Assembly: GCA_030770535.1 (NCBI GenBank)
Contig: JASVEC010000008.1
Coordinates: 558,001-622,000, forward strand
Direction of reading: 5' to 3'
Source of the DNA: Batkoa obscura
Lineage: Eukaryota > Entomophthoromycota > Entomophthoromycetes > Entomophthorales > Batkoaceae
Length of the DNA: 64,000 bases
Below the pieces are notes generated by a model, which saw only the letters and a list, made by a program, of their open reading frames with translations, did not search any database and was not told where the DNA came from. A program made the translations under genes and the position numbers. Shown one piece after another: positions 1 to 9,673 of this stretch (position 1 is the stretch's first letter; every line of letters starts with the position of its first letter).

Positions 1-1411
1 AGAAAAATGAAATTATTTTTATTAGTAAAATATTAATCGAAGTAGGTTATGGTTTATTATTAGCTTTAATGATAAAGTTTAAGATTTTAAAAATTGGATA
101 ATTTCAAAATTTAAAAGAAAATCATAATGTACATGATTAAAAGTGAGGGGATTTGAAAGTTCCTTTAAACTATAATAATTGCTTTTGTTTTTAACGCCCA
201 TCCCTTCAACTTTAAAATTTTTACTTTAATGTAATGTTTAGTTACTTGATTCTAGAATTTTAACATTCATTATAATTGAATGTTAAAAATAAATTTTAAA
301 TAGTATGGTTTATATTAAAATAAAAATTGTTTTATATTGTATGAGTGGGAATCTATTTATAATATTTGATTAACTTATTTTTATTTCACACTTTGAATAA
401 CTGTTCATTAAAACAGCTTAATAAACATTATGCTAAATGTTTATTAAAAAGGAGTTTAAAGGAGCTATTTTTAATTTATTTTTTATAGTTTCCAGTTTAC
501 TATGTTTTGTAAACTTTGAAATGTCAAACTATTTATAAATAATACAAACCTTAAAGTAAAATTAACATGTATCGGAAAAAGACACACCCTTATCAAAGTA
601 TGTAACGGTTGCCACAAGAGCTGAGGAAATTGCTATAATCGAATTGAGTAATCATCTAACAAAAGCAATTGATATATTATTTAAAATAATTACTAAATGA
701 CATTATAAAAATAGATAATATAAAATAACTCATAAGTCTAACGAGGATGGTTATCTTTCTAATAAATAAGAGATATTAATACTTATCACTTGATACTTTT
801 TCGTAAAGCCTTACCTCTTAATTACCTTAATATAGCGCTCACAGGAAAAGAGTCAAATCTCTATACATGAATCGCAGTAATGAATAGAACTAATTGAGTG
901 CGTGAATCAAAATATATTGCATACTGTCAAAAATTAATGTTCCTTTTGATCAAAAATAAGGATAAATTTGTACAAAAATTGCATAATACACCTTTTCTAC
1001 TTTCAAAAAAGTACTAACATCGTTTTGATCTAATAACTAAATAACTTGTAAAGCATCTAGTCCATCAATACATATGTATATTCTAAGGTATACTAAATAA
1101 AGCTTTGGTAAAAATTAAAGCTAGTATTAAAAATACAATAGTTTGCCTAATTTATAAATATAGTCAAAATAATAAAACATGATATATTTTTATACAGCCA
1201 GTTTAGCAATAATTAATGTTCTATTTTCTAAATTAGAATACAAAGCTATTGTCTTTTAGCCACTATGTGGTTGACCAAAGACCTGTTTTTTCCTTGCAAC
1301 CAGTAACTTTGTTTTTCATTTCTAATTTTAATAAAATCCTTATTATATATAAGAAAGTTTTATTATTTTTCTACAACTTTATCAATTTTAGAAATAACAA
1401 ATTTGCTAACA
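1..1411. other. A+T-rich spacer, no gene seen
   Basis: No open frame with coding character, no RNA gene and no copy of the window's repeat families was recognised here. The sequence is low-complexity A+T-rich DNA with stops in every frame. Confidence 0.5.
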
Positions 1412-1678
1412 ATGTCATTTAAAACTAAGAAACTGTTGTTATTACTTCTTTTAATCTTTCCTATTTCATTTATTTTGCTTCCTTACTTCCATGATAAATA
1501 TTATTTACAAAAAAGAACAGCTTGTGTTACTGAAGGTAAGGGTTGTCAAGAGTTAAACATGTCGTATTGTACCATTAAGTGCTGTTGTAAGAACAGTTTC
1601 TTTCTAGAAGGACTTGTGTGCGGTGTCGAGCCTGATAAGTATGCTACTTGTAGGGATACATGTGCTGATAGTGGGTAA
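1412..1678 (+). CDS. Small cysteine-rich membrane-anchored or secreted protein
   Basis: Single-exon frame of 88 residues starting at the first ATG (1412); a longer reading would need a TTG start. The N-terminus has a short basic stretch (SFKTKK) followed by a hydrophobic run of about 17 residues, which reads as a signal peptide or signal anchor. The remaining 60 residues carry nine cysteines, including a CCC triplet in IKCCCKN, spaced like a disulfide-rich extracellular module. I do not recognise the family. The architecture resembles small secreted cysteine-rich proteins of fungi. No intron is evident. The isolated position in A+T-rich DNA and the short length leave some doubt that it is a gene, but the clustered cysteines argue against a chance frame. 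Confidence 0.5.
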   Translation: MSFKTKKLLLLLLLIFPISFILLPYFHDKYYLQKRTACVTEGKGCQELNMSYCTIKCCCKNSFFLEGLVCGVEPDKYATCRDTCADSG

Positions 1679-2027
1679 TAAAGAGCACTTATCAAATTTG
1701 TTGTTTTGCAAGAAAGGCGTTAAACTAAAATAGTTTCTATAGAACTATATAACTTTTAAAAATGACATTTATTATATACAACTAACATGGGTCTTATTTT
1801 GCGAAAATACATTTAAAAATAAGCTTTATATTTAAAGGTATCGAATTCCTGTTACCTTGATTTCAAATTTATAATATATAATTCAAAAAAAAGAATAAAA
1901 TAAAAAGTTTTACAATTATTTACCTATTATATCATATAAGATCTACTGTTTATTAATAAATTAAATTTATCTGTAGTTAATTCATTATTCCTTTTTATTC
2001 ATATATCACTTAAAATTAACCCGAACT
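1679..2027. other. Spacer between two genes
   Basis: About 350 bases of A+T-rich DNA lying downstream of the small cysteine-rich gene and downstream of the oppositely oriented bL31m gene (a convergent 3'-3' spacer). Nothing else is recognised. Confidence 0.5.
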
Positions 2028-2423
2028 CTATTTTTTGCCACTTTTTTTGGTAGATAAAAAGCTAAGATCCTTAGAAGTAACTTCTAATTTTTCGGAAGCT
2101 TCTGTCATTGTTTCGAAAATAGAGTCACCATCTTCTTCTAAACCGAAATCTTCTAATCCTGAGAACTTCTTTGAGAATTTAGCTAATGTATTAGAATCCA
2201 AATCAGCTTCGGTAGTTAAATGTGGGTTCCATAATCTATGATTTCTAGTGTCTTTTGTCAATATCAATATTCCTTTTGGTGAAGTTGTACGAAGTTTAAA
2301 TGTGGCTCCATTCGTCAATACTACTGTTTGTTGAAAGTTTTGGGGTGCTCTATGTGGCAATTTCACTGCTTCGGTTTTTGTGCTTGCATATCTTACTCCT
2401 CTTAGTATACTTTTAATAGCCAT
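2028..2423 (-). CDS. MRPL36: Mitochondrial ribosomal protein bL31m
   Basis: Intronless gene of 131 residues. The N-terminus (AIKSILRGVRYASTK) is basic and lacks acidic residues, as expected of a mitochondrial presequence. The middle carries the bL31 hallmark KGILILTKDTRNHRLWNP, which matches the KGEIRLIQDQRNNPLWNP stretch I recall from yeast Mrpl36. It is followed by a Lys/Glu-rich tail typical of fungal bL31m. The protein belongs to the large subunit of the mitochondrial ribosome and sits at the inter-subunit region. It is divergently oriented to NDUFA6 with 231 bp between the two start codons, so two mitochondrial genes probably share a promoter. The ATG at 2423 is the only in-frame start that retains the presequence. 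Confidence 0.85.
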   Translation of the reverse strand: MAIKSILRGVRYASTKTEAVKLPHRAPQNFQQTVVLTNGATFKLRTTSPKGILILTKDTRNHRLWNPHLTTEADLDSNTLAKFSKKFSGLEDFGLEEDGDSIFETMTEASEKLEVTSKDLSFLSTKKSGKK

Positions 2424-2654
2424 TTTTTCTTTCTAAAAAAAATTAAACTGATTGTTTTGGTGTTTGATTGCTTACTTATTTTAGGCGAAACTTATGGGAT
2501 TTTTAGTTACAGTTCTTACTAAAAATTGTAGTCATTCAAAGCTCAGAATCAGTTTTTTAGGTTTATAAGGTAAATTTAACTACAATATTAATTGAATTTT
2601 ATAACATATTATTATGACTATCAACTGAAGTCTAAATATCCTCTACTTATATAG
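2424..2654. promoter_or_regulatory. Divergent promoter of bL31m and NDUFA6
   Basis: This 231-bp interval separates the start codons of two nucleus-encoded mitochondrial genes transcribed away from each other. Both promoters must lie in it or overlap the coding starts. No specific factor site can be named with confidence. Confidence 0.6.
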
Positions 2655-3058
2655 ATGTCATCACTTGCTGTTAAAACAACTACTTCAGGCTCACTTTCAT
2701 TAGCACGTAAGCGTGTCTTTTCACAATATCGTCAATGGTTACGTTCAGTAAAATCATTAAACCTTTAAACTATGCTAAAATTAATAATTAAAAATAGGCT
2801 CCAGAAATAGTACAATTATATACATTAGATTTCCCATCTAGCATAATCAAACAAAAAGTGCGCGAGGAATATGAAAAAAATCGTTATGTTAAAGATTTAA
2901 GAGCAATTGATATCCTTTTATTTAAAGGTCAAGGTGAATATGAAGAAACTATGAATTTATGGAAACAAGTGGATCAACTTTTATTTTACTTCATGAAAGA
3001 AGAGAGTCCTGCCCCTCCTCAAACCTTTTTGGACAAATTTTATCAGGGAAGAGATTAA
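2655..3058 (+). CDS. NDUFA6: NADH:ubiquinone oxidoreductase LYR subunit NDUFA6 (B14)
   Basis: Two exons, 2655-2747 and 2798-3058, joined by a 50-nt intron in phase 0, give 117 residues. The product is the LYR-family accessory subunit of respiratory complex I that binds the mitochondrial acyl-carrier protein in the matrix arm. The N-terminal part contains ARKRVFSQYRQWLRS, where the LYR motif is expected. After the splice the sequence follows the human protein closely: VREEYEKNRYVKD, LLFKGQGEYEETMNLWKQ and FLDKFYQGRD align with VREMFMKNAHVTD, LVIKGKIELEETIKVWKQ and FLSKFYVGHD. Its presence shows the organism has a canonical respiratory complex I, which argues against an anaerobic hydrogenosome-bearing fungus. 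The gene converges on NUDC 241 bp downstream. Confidence 0.93.
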
Positions 3059-3299
3059 ACTTTAGTTTTATAAATTTATCAGAATAGTTAAGCAATTTAC
3101 ATGTTTCCTTTTTCTTTTTTTAGTAACAATTTTTTAACAATTTTTACAAAATTAACTCTTGTTAAAGATTTTTTTTGAACAAAAGATATTTAAAATGTGA
3201 ATAAATTTAATATGCATTCGCTCAAAGTAGCGAACTGTATTATTTTATGTTTAAAAGGCATTTATTCATAAAATCGGTAGCTATACAAGATAAAGCTAA

Positions 3300-4033
3300 C
3301 TAAACTTTGGACATATCGACTTTAGAGAACTAAAAATAGACAAATAAATAATAAACTAAAAGTAGAAATAAAACTTACGTCCATTTCGGGATGCTAAATA
3401 GAATGAAATCATATAAGTTAAATAAAAAGGCTAAAAATATGTAAACGTGAATTACCTCTTTCTTGAATTTTTTGAAAATCTCCATCTTTTTCTTAGCGTC
3501 CGAATTGCTTTCAGCTTGTTCTCTTTGTCTGTTTTCCATCATCATCTTTTCAACCAAGCCTCTAGTTTCACCATCCAAATCCGCAAGTTTTGAATTTTCT
3601 GGTTCAATTTTACTTACATCAATTTTAGGGTGCCCAATTATAACCGATTCCCACCATTCAATAGGGTTAAATTTTTCTAAAGATAACACTAAATCGGAAT
3701 CTTCTATACTCCATGTGCTTTCCTCCATATTTAATTTATTAAATAATTCTCCCTATTTGTTTAAATGATTATTTATTTATTTTGTATTATAGTTACCTCT
3801 ACTAATACTTGATCTCCTCGTTTATAATCAATTTTAATACTCTTTAGCTTTATCTGTACATTTAAGTCTCTTGCTCTCTTTCCTTTTTCTAATGGTATTA
3901 CGACCTCAACTTCTTTTAATGTTTGTCTCCATTTGTATCCTGGACCTATATCGATTGTTACATTTTCACTACTTCATCTAATAAATTATCGTTTACCATC
4001 AGAAAATTCCCAACTTTTAGTTTTTTCAGCCAT
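3300..4033 (-). CDS. NUDC: Nuclear distribution protein NudC (CS domain)
   Basis: Exons 3300-3329, 3379-3393, 3456-3752 and 3797 to about 3981 encode a p23/CS domain (YKWRQTLKEVEVVIPL, then RGDQVLVEGELFNKLNMEES) followed by the family signature PENSKLADLDGETRGLVEKM and the C-terminal HPEMDFSK. NudC is a co-chaperone for dynein/LIS1 pathway proteins. The HPEMD pentapeptide is a 15-nt micro-exon flanked by GT-AG introns. The 5' end is unresolved: an ATG at 4033 opens MAEKTKSWEFSDG, but no ordinary GT-AG junction joins it in frame to the next exon at about 3981. There may be a further upstream exon, a non-canonical splice or a base-call problem. The identity of the protein is not in doubt. Confidence 0.9.
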
Positions 4034-4620
4034 TATCTTTTTTTATAAAAAAGATTACCTTAAATTTAATTGACTCTTTTATTCTTTGCTTTTATCCCTT
4101 ATAATTTTTTTTGAACTCAGTTTGTCCCCTTAAACATAAAATTAGCAATATCTAGAAGTTTCTTAAAAATATTCGCGTTTTATAGTATCATAGCCTTAAT
4201 AAGCTCTCTATGTTTATAAATAGTCATGGTGACCAAGAGATTATTTAATCAAATAATTAATTAACCTAAATTTAAGGATTGATCCTTAAAAAGCAGCTGC
4301 TTTTTAACACCCCTTTCATTATTACTACTATTATGTTTTAAGCGATATAAGAAAGTTTTTTTACAGTTATTTATGACGATATTTAATGTATGTTTGTTAT
4401 TCTAGTTAATATATGTTGATGTTTCGACTTATATTATGATTATCTTGATAATAAAATACAATGTTTAAAATTAACTTTATACAGGAGCGTAAAAAAACAG
4501 TAAACTAGCGATGTCATTAATATTACAGCTTTTTTAAAGTTTAGATATTTGAAAATAACAAAACTCGTAAATAGATAGATGCTTATTATAAATTTCACTC
4601 TTATCGTTTCATTTTGTTAT

Positions 4621-4785
4621 AAAAATTGATCAATATATAATATTAAATAAATAAATAATAAATATTATTGAATAAAAATTGATCAATATATAATATTAAA
4701 TAAATAAATAATAAATATTATTGAATAAAAATTGATCAATATATAATATTAAATAAATAAATAATAAATATTATTGAATAAAAAT
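4621..4785. repeat. Perfect tandem repeat, 53-bp unit, three copies
   Basis: Units begin at 4621, 4674 and 4727, followed by a 7-base partial unit. The three units are identical by eye over all 53 positions, including the TTGATCAATATATAAT segment. The identity of the copies implies recent expansion or homogenisation of a minisatellite. Confidence 0.95.
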
Positions 4786-5039
4786 CGGTTTTTATTTTAC
4801 AAAAACAAATAGTGTTCATATAAATAATATTATAAAGAATTTAAATATAAAATTATAAAAACAATTATCAAAGTAACGTTTTTAAGACCCCAATTCATTA
4901 AGTTTTAATTTATTAAATTAAGAGGTAATGGAACTAGATTAAATACGTATTTCAAGGGTATATGCCTATCTATGGAATTATTTTTGTATGGTATTTTATC
5001 CATGTAGTCCTTCATAATGTATATCTGGTTAGAACTATA

Positions 5040-5135
5040 TGGGGGTTTTTTTGGTTTCATAACTTTTTCCATTTTTAAGCACTATTTGGGTGGAAAGACT
5101 ATTGTAAGATTCTTAAACAAAAAAATACATGCCCA
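5040..5135 (-). mobile_element. MITE-like element, copy 1
   Basis: About 96 bp with inverted termini (TGGGGG at the left, GCCCA at the right), flanked by ATAT on both sides. It matches the family consensus described in the findings, in reverse orientation. Confidence 0.85.
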
Positions 5136-6261
5136 TATGCTCAAAAGTCTAGTTCCTATATAAAGCATTGATTTTTTATACATGTGGGGCAAAAGTCCAT
5201 ATAAAAGAGAGCTTATTAATACGCTCATCCACTTTCACTTCTAATATCATAGTAGAAACCTCTGACACTTTAAATAACCTTGTATATATATGTATATATT
5301 TATTTATCTTTATGTTAAACTGATGGCATTTTCAATTATATTTTTTATAAAATTTATAAAATGAATAAAATGCACAAATTTTGCATTAAGTTGATATTTG
5401 CCCAACTTTACACACAGACAATCTAAGTAAATTTCATAATTACTTTGCTAAATTTATTGACTATTAAATGAATATAAATTTTAATAAGTTTTATAGATAT
5501 AATCAATACTCAAATAAATATTAAACTATTATTGTAATATTTATTGACTCAAACTACAGTCAAAAACTATATTACCACATTAAAGATGGGAAATTAAGCT
5601 TTAATAGCGATATATTATAAATTTATCTCTTTATTTAAGACTATACAAATAGTTTAATTACATAAACGTTATATAGGGTGCATAATATTAAAGTAAATAA
5701 AGTGGAGATCATTAGAGATAGCGAAAACCAGCATTAAATGAGCATAACCAACCCCCTTTACTTAAACAATTATAGTAAAATTAAACAAATGTGTTTAAAT
5801 AAATTGTGATGGTTTTTAATGAATAAAATTAAAACAAACTTTCTTTCAGTTGTTAACTTTACAATTTTTTATTAACTCCAAAATTTCCATATTTTCTAAT
5901 CACATTGTTGGGATTATTAATCGTTTTAAAATGCTTAATTTTGAAACATAATTTAAGTTTCCTTTTATATTTTTATTAGTCAATAAAACAATTAAAAAGT
6001 ATAGTAATCGGCTAATAAAGTTGCGTGTTTAACTACAAGCTAATAATAAAAACGGTATCTATTTGATGATCTTGTATCCTTATTATAGTCATCTAGAACT
6101 AGCGCTTTTTTTTAACAGTTAAATAAATTTACACTGCCCACCCCACTTAGTTACAATTTTTTATTAAAAAAGGGAAAGTAAATTAACATCTGGAACGGGT
6201 TTTATTTGATAAAATGAATTGAAAAAAGTTCAACATTAATAAAATAGAAAATACTACCCAA

Positions 6262-6287
6262 CCCCCCTTAATGATAATCCTTACTCC
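6262..6287. promoter_or_regulatory. Candidate shared upstream element of TSPO genes
   Basis: A C-run followed by TTAATGATAATCCTTACTCC lies 150 bp before the first TSPO start. A similar arrangement, CCCCATAACGATAATCTTAA, occurs at 9298-9317 before the third TSPO gene, and a weaker C-run occurs near 7714 before the second. A GATA core is present in both good copies. This may be regulatory or simply retained from the duplication. Confidence 0.35.
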
Positions 6288-6430
6288 TAACAATATCTTA
6301 AATCAACGTTATTTTTTTACATGCTACAACTTTAAGTCTAAGTTGACAAATTATGAGGTATATAAACGCTAAATTAGATCTTATTTTTTATATATAAAAT
6401 TCATTCAATTTTAATTTTAAATTTAAAAAA

Positions 6431-7081
6431 ATGTCTGCTCAAGTTGTTACCAACTCTTTACCTGTACAATCATTCTGCAATTTATCTATAGAATATGTTG
6501 CTTCTTTAATTATGGCTATTACTGTACCAACGGTATTAGGTATGCTATCCGGCTCCCATGTACGTTTATTTAAAGATATTTATCATTCCTTTGTTGCCAA
6601 ACCAAGTTTTATTCCACCAAGGTCAGCTTTTAAACCAATTTGGATTTTACTTTATGTAGCTATGGGCTATGCTTCTTTCTTGGTTTATGAAACTGGAAGA
6701 GAATTTAAAGTACCAATAACTTCTGCTTTAACTTATTATATCCTTCAATTATCTTTTAATTTATGTTGGCCAGCACTTTTTTTCCGTTATCGTAATTATA
6801 AGGTCTCCCTTTATATTATCACTGCTAATTTAGCCTTTGCTGCTGTCACCGCTTCTAAATTTTATGCTATTAATCAACTTGCTGGTTATCTCCTTACCCC
6901 TTATTTAGGTTGGTTAGTCATCTCTGGTTATATTAATAAGCGTATTTGGAGATTAAATGAAAGTAATCAAAAATTAGCTGCTATTAATAAGACTGGTTTA
7001 CAAGCTTTCCTTCAAGCTAAAAAATCTGAAGGTGAACAACAAAATTTATGTAGCAACTGCATCACTGCTAAAACTGAATAA
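6431..7081 (+). CDS. TSPO: TspO/MBR family membrane protein, paralog 1
   Basis: Intronless, 216 residues. TSPO is a five-helix membrane protein that binds tetrapyrroles and sterols. The family signature is clear: KPSFIPPRSAFKPIWILLYVAMGYAS (the PPxxxFxPIW loop and second helix), CWPALFFRYRNYK and a final YLGWLVISGYINKRIWRLN. The last segment satisfies the V/L-x-Y-x-K/R cholesterol-recognition pattern. An N-terminal leader of about 25 residues precedes helix 1 and carries the motif FCNLS. The C-terminus ends in a hydrophilic tail containing LCSNC. The cysteine pair and the N-terminal Cys recur in the two downstream paralogs and are not part of the TSPO fold as I know it. First of three same-strand tandem copies; start at 6431 follows an A-rich leader. 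Confidence 0.93.
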   Translation: MSAQVVTNSLPVQSFCNLSIEYVASLIMAITVPTVLGMLSGSHVRLFKDIYHSFVAKPSFIPPRSAFKPIWILLYVAMGYASFLVYETGREFKVPITSALTYYILQLSFNLCWPALFFRYRNYKVSLYIITANLAFAAVTASKFYAINQLAGYLLTPYLGWLVISGYINKRIWRLNESNQKLAAINKTGLQAFLQAKKSEGEQQNLCSNCITAKTE

Positions 7082-7840
7082 ATATATTTGTATTGACTTT
7101 TATTATTCCTGTTTTTTTGATAATAAAATAGGTGCGGATTTATATATTGTCTTACTTATTATTTATACATTAAGCGTTAATTACATTATATTTTCTAAGT
7201 TTATTATTATTTATACGTTTATACAATTATGCTGTGCTGTATTATTTTGTAGTAATTTTTGTACCAAATATTTTTTATTTTTTAGTTACTTTTTTAGACT
7301 ATTTTTAATTATTCTTTATGATTTGCTATAAGTTGTAATTCTCACATCTTACTAGAATTATTTTTACAATTTATAGTTTAATTTAAACTCAGTTTTAAAA
7401 TCATAAAAGGAGTAAAAATTAAAAATTAAATAGAAATAAATAAACAGAAGAGTACAATAGTAATATAAGAAGCTTAATGAAATGAAAAGAGTAGTGATAT
7501 TAGCCAAATGGAAATAGTAAAGTTTTTATTTATCATAGCTTAAACCAAGTTAATTATAAATAAAAATAATTAACCGAATAAATAAAATTTTATAAAAAAA
7601 TTTCATAAACGAAATAGCGAACTGAAATCAAACCTGATTTTTTTTACTACCCACCTAATTCAGTAATTAAAAAAGGCATAACAAAAAGCAATTTTTAAAC
7701 AACGTTCCTTAAACCCCCCCATAAAATGACATTCCAATACTCCTTAAATCCTCAGGAGTTAAATTAATCATAAAAACAAATGAAATAATATAAAAGTCCA
7801 AGTAAAAATTGTTGAATCTACAAATTTATTGAAATTAAAA
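7082..7840. other. Spacer between TSPO paralogs 1 and 2
   Basis: A+T-rich, with a C-run near 7713-7720 (AAACCCCCCCATAAAATGAC) 120 bp before the second TSPO start. Stretches resemble the spacer upstream of paralog 1 (for example CTACCCACCTAATTCAGTAA near 7646), consistent with duplication of gene plus promoter. Confidence 0.45.
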
Positions 7841-8470
7841 ATGTCAACTACTCAATTTTCTGTTTGTAATTTCACTACTGATTCTTTTTTATCTTTAGCT
7901 GTATGTTTAGCTGCACCTACTCTACTTGGTCGATTAGCTGGTTGGCACGTAAGATTATTTAAAGATGTTTATCATAACTATACTGTCAAGCCCTCCTTTA
8001 TCCCACCAAATTGGCTATTTCGTCCTATATGGACTGTGTTCTACCTTACTATGGGTCTCTCCTCTTATATCGTTTATCAAACAGATTCCAAATTAACTGG
8101 ATTTACTATTAGCGCCTTAGCTTATTATGCTACTCAATTATTATTAAACTTATGTTGGCCAGCGCTTTTCTTCCGCTATAGAAATTATAAGGTATCACTT
8201 TATGTCATTACATTAAATTTATTTGCTGCTATTACCACGGCTTATAAATTTTATCACATTAATTCATTTGCAGCAGTACTCTTAACCCCTTATATCACTT
8301 GGTTAGCTTTCTCTGGTTATGTCAATAAGCGTATTTGGAGATTAAATGAAGATAATAAGAAATTAAGAGCTATTAATAATTCAGGTTATAACAAGTTTAT
8401 CGTTAATAATCCACTCGATATTCAAGCTAATAATTTGTGTGAGAATTGTACGAAACAAAAGGAAAATTAA
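7841..8470 (+). CDS. TSPO: TspO/MBR family membrane protein, paralog 2
   Basis: Intronless, 209 residues from the ATG at 7841. It has the same architecture as paralog 1: an N-terminal leader with VCNFTTDSFLSLA, the loop PSFIPPNWLFRPIWTVFYL, the CWPALFFRYRNYKVSLY helix and the closing WLAFSGYVNKRIWRLN. This copy keeps PPNWLF, the spelling typical of bacterial and animal TSPO, so it may be the most conservative of the three. The tail ends NNLCENCTKQKEN, repeating the CxxC found in both sisters. The role is probably tetrapyrrole or sterol handling in mitochondrial or other internal membranes, inferred from the family. No targeting peptide is obvious. Confidence 0.93.
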   Translation: MSTTQFSVCNFTTDSFLSLAVCLAAPTLLGRLAGWHVRLFKDVYHNYTVKPSFIPPNWLFRPIWTVFYLTMGLSSYIVYQTDSKLTGFTISALAYYATQLLLNLCWPALFFRYRNYKVSLYVITLNLFAAITTAYKFYHINSFAAVLLTPYITWLAFSGYVNKRIWRLNEDNKKLRAINNSGYNKFIVNNPLDIQANNLCENCTKQKEN

Positions 8471-8640
8471 ATAAAATTTAAGTTATTTTAAAATCTTTCT
8501 TATATTATATGTCTTTATTTTTATAATATTTGTTTACTTTAATCATCCAAATAGAAAACACTTATAGTTAGTTTATACTAATATAGTGCTTATACATAAA
8601 TTACATTGATAGAAGACTTAGTCATAGTTATTGTTTATTA

Positions 8641-8668
8641 AGATTAAAGATTAAAGATTAAAGATTAA
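8641..8668. repeat. AGATTAA heptamer, four copies
   Basis: Four exact head-to-tail copies of a 7-base unit between TSPO paralogs 2 and 3. Confidence 0.9.
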
Positions 8669-8940
8669 AAGGCACTGTGAAAAAGGGTATTATAAAAAGG
8701 ATAGAACGTTATTTCATAAATGTAAAAAAGGTCACTATAAAGGGGATAATGTACTTTTTAATATAAAACCACAAGATTATGGTGGCTTAGGAAATAATAA
8801 TTCTTTTGATAGTTTTATCTATAACTCATTGAAAAAGATTGATTAAAAAGGAGATAAAATACCAATTTAATAATATAAACACAAAATCTCAGTACTTAGA
8901 GAGAATAAGAATTTTATCTATTCTTATTATGATCAATTAA

Positions 8941-8970
8941 GTTAAGTTAAGTTAAGTTAAGTTAAGTTAT
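8941..8970. repeat. GTTAA pentamer, six copies
   Basis: Five exact copies of GTTAA followed by one variant GTTAT. Confidence 0.9.
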
Positions 8971-9673
8971 AACTATTATTTGTAAATAAGTTAATTTTTT
9001 ATAATTTAATTCATTTAAAACAATATTATCACTACTTTCAAATGCGTTATACCTCAAGATTTACTTTTAACTATGTTTTAAGGTAAATGGGAATTTGGAT
9101 TTATCCATATAATCAAGTTTAATAACAACATTGTTAAACAGTGATTAAGGACAGATAAAACAACTTAATTAAACTAAAAGAAACAAATTAAATAATATAT
9201 TAAGGGTTTGTCTGCCAAACAGAACTGGGAAGGGTTAATAACCCCATAAAGAGCATAAACTTTTTATTGTGATTTATAAAATACAAATTTCAATTTACCC
9301 CATAACGATAATCTTAATCCCTTATAATTTCAATTTCCTGCCAACTAAATTTTAACTGTTCAAATCAATATTGTAACTTTAACAACTTTTAATAAAACTT
9401 AACTATATTTGGTTAATTGTCACTTAACCTAAAATTTAACTTACCACCCTCGAATTAACATTATAAATGATGTAAGATATCAATTACGATTAACATTCTT
9501 GTAATAAAGTTTTTTACTATTCACTATCATTTTGTTATTCTATTATAATGCCCCTTAATTTCATCCCCAAACTCTTATTGATATTAACGCTAACATAAAG
9601 AATGAATGAAAGTAAATTAAATAAGTATAAATACCCTAAGACAGAAGACAATTGATAAAATAAAAAAATAAAA

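Larger units (their letters stand above)
4034..6430. other. 2.4-kb spacer upstream of the TSPO cluster
   Basis: Gene-free A+T-rich DNA holding a three-copy 53-bp tandem repeat (4621-4785) and one MITE copy (5040-5135). A C-rich motif at 6262-6287 lies 150 bp before the first TSPO gene. No coding frame is convincing. Confidence 0.6.
8471..9673. other. Spacer between TSPO paralogs 2 and 3
   Basis: 1.2 kb of A+T-rich DNA with two short tandem arrays (8641-8668 and 8941-8970). A candidate regulatory stretch CCCCATAACGATAATCTTAA lies at 9298-9317. No coding frame is supported. Confidence 0.5.

Noticed and set aside
590-660. A relatively G+C-richer patch (GTAACGGTTGCCACAAGAGC) considered as a tRNA.
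   Set aside because: No acceptor-stem pairing or T-loop could be drawn.
7095-7331. A 99-residue frame just after TSPO 1, rich in Phe, Ile and Tyr.
   Set aside because: Composition is what translated A+T-rich spacer gives, it overlaps the TSPO 1 end in another frame, and the other paralogs have no counterpart.
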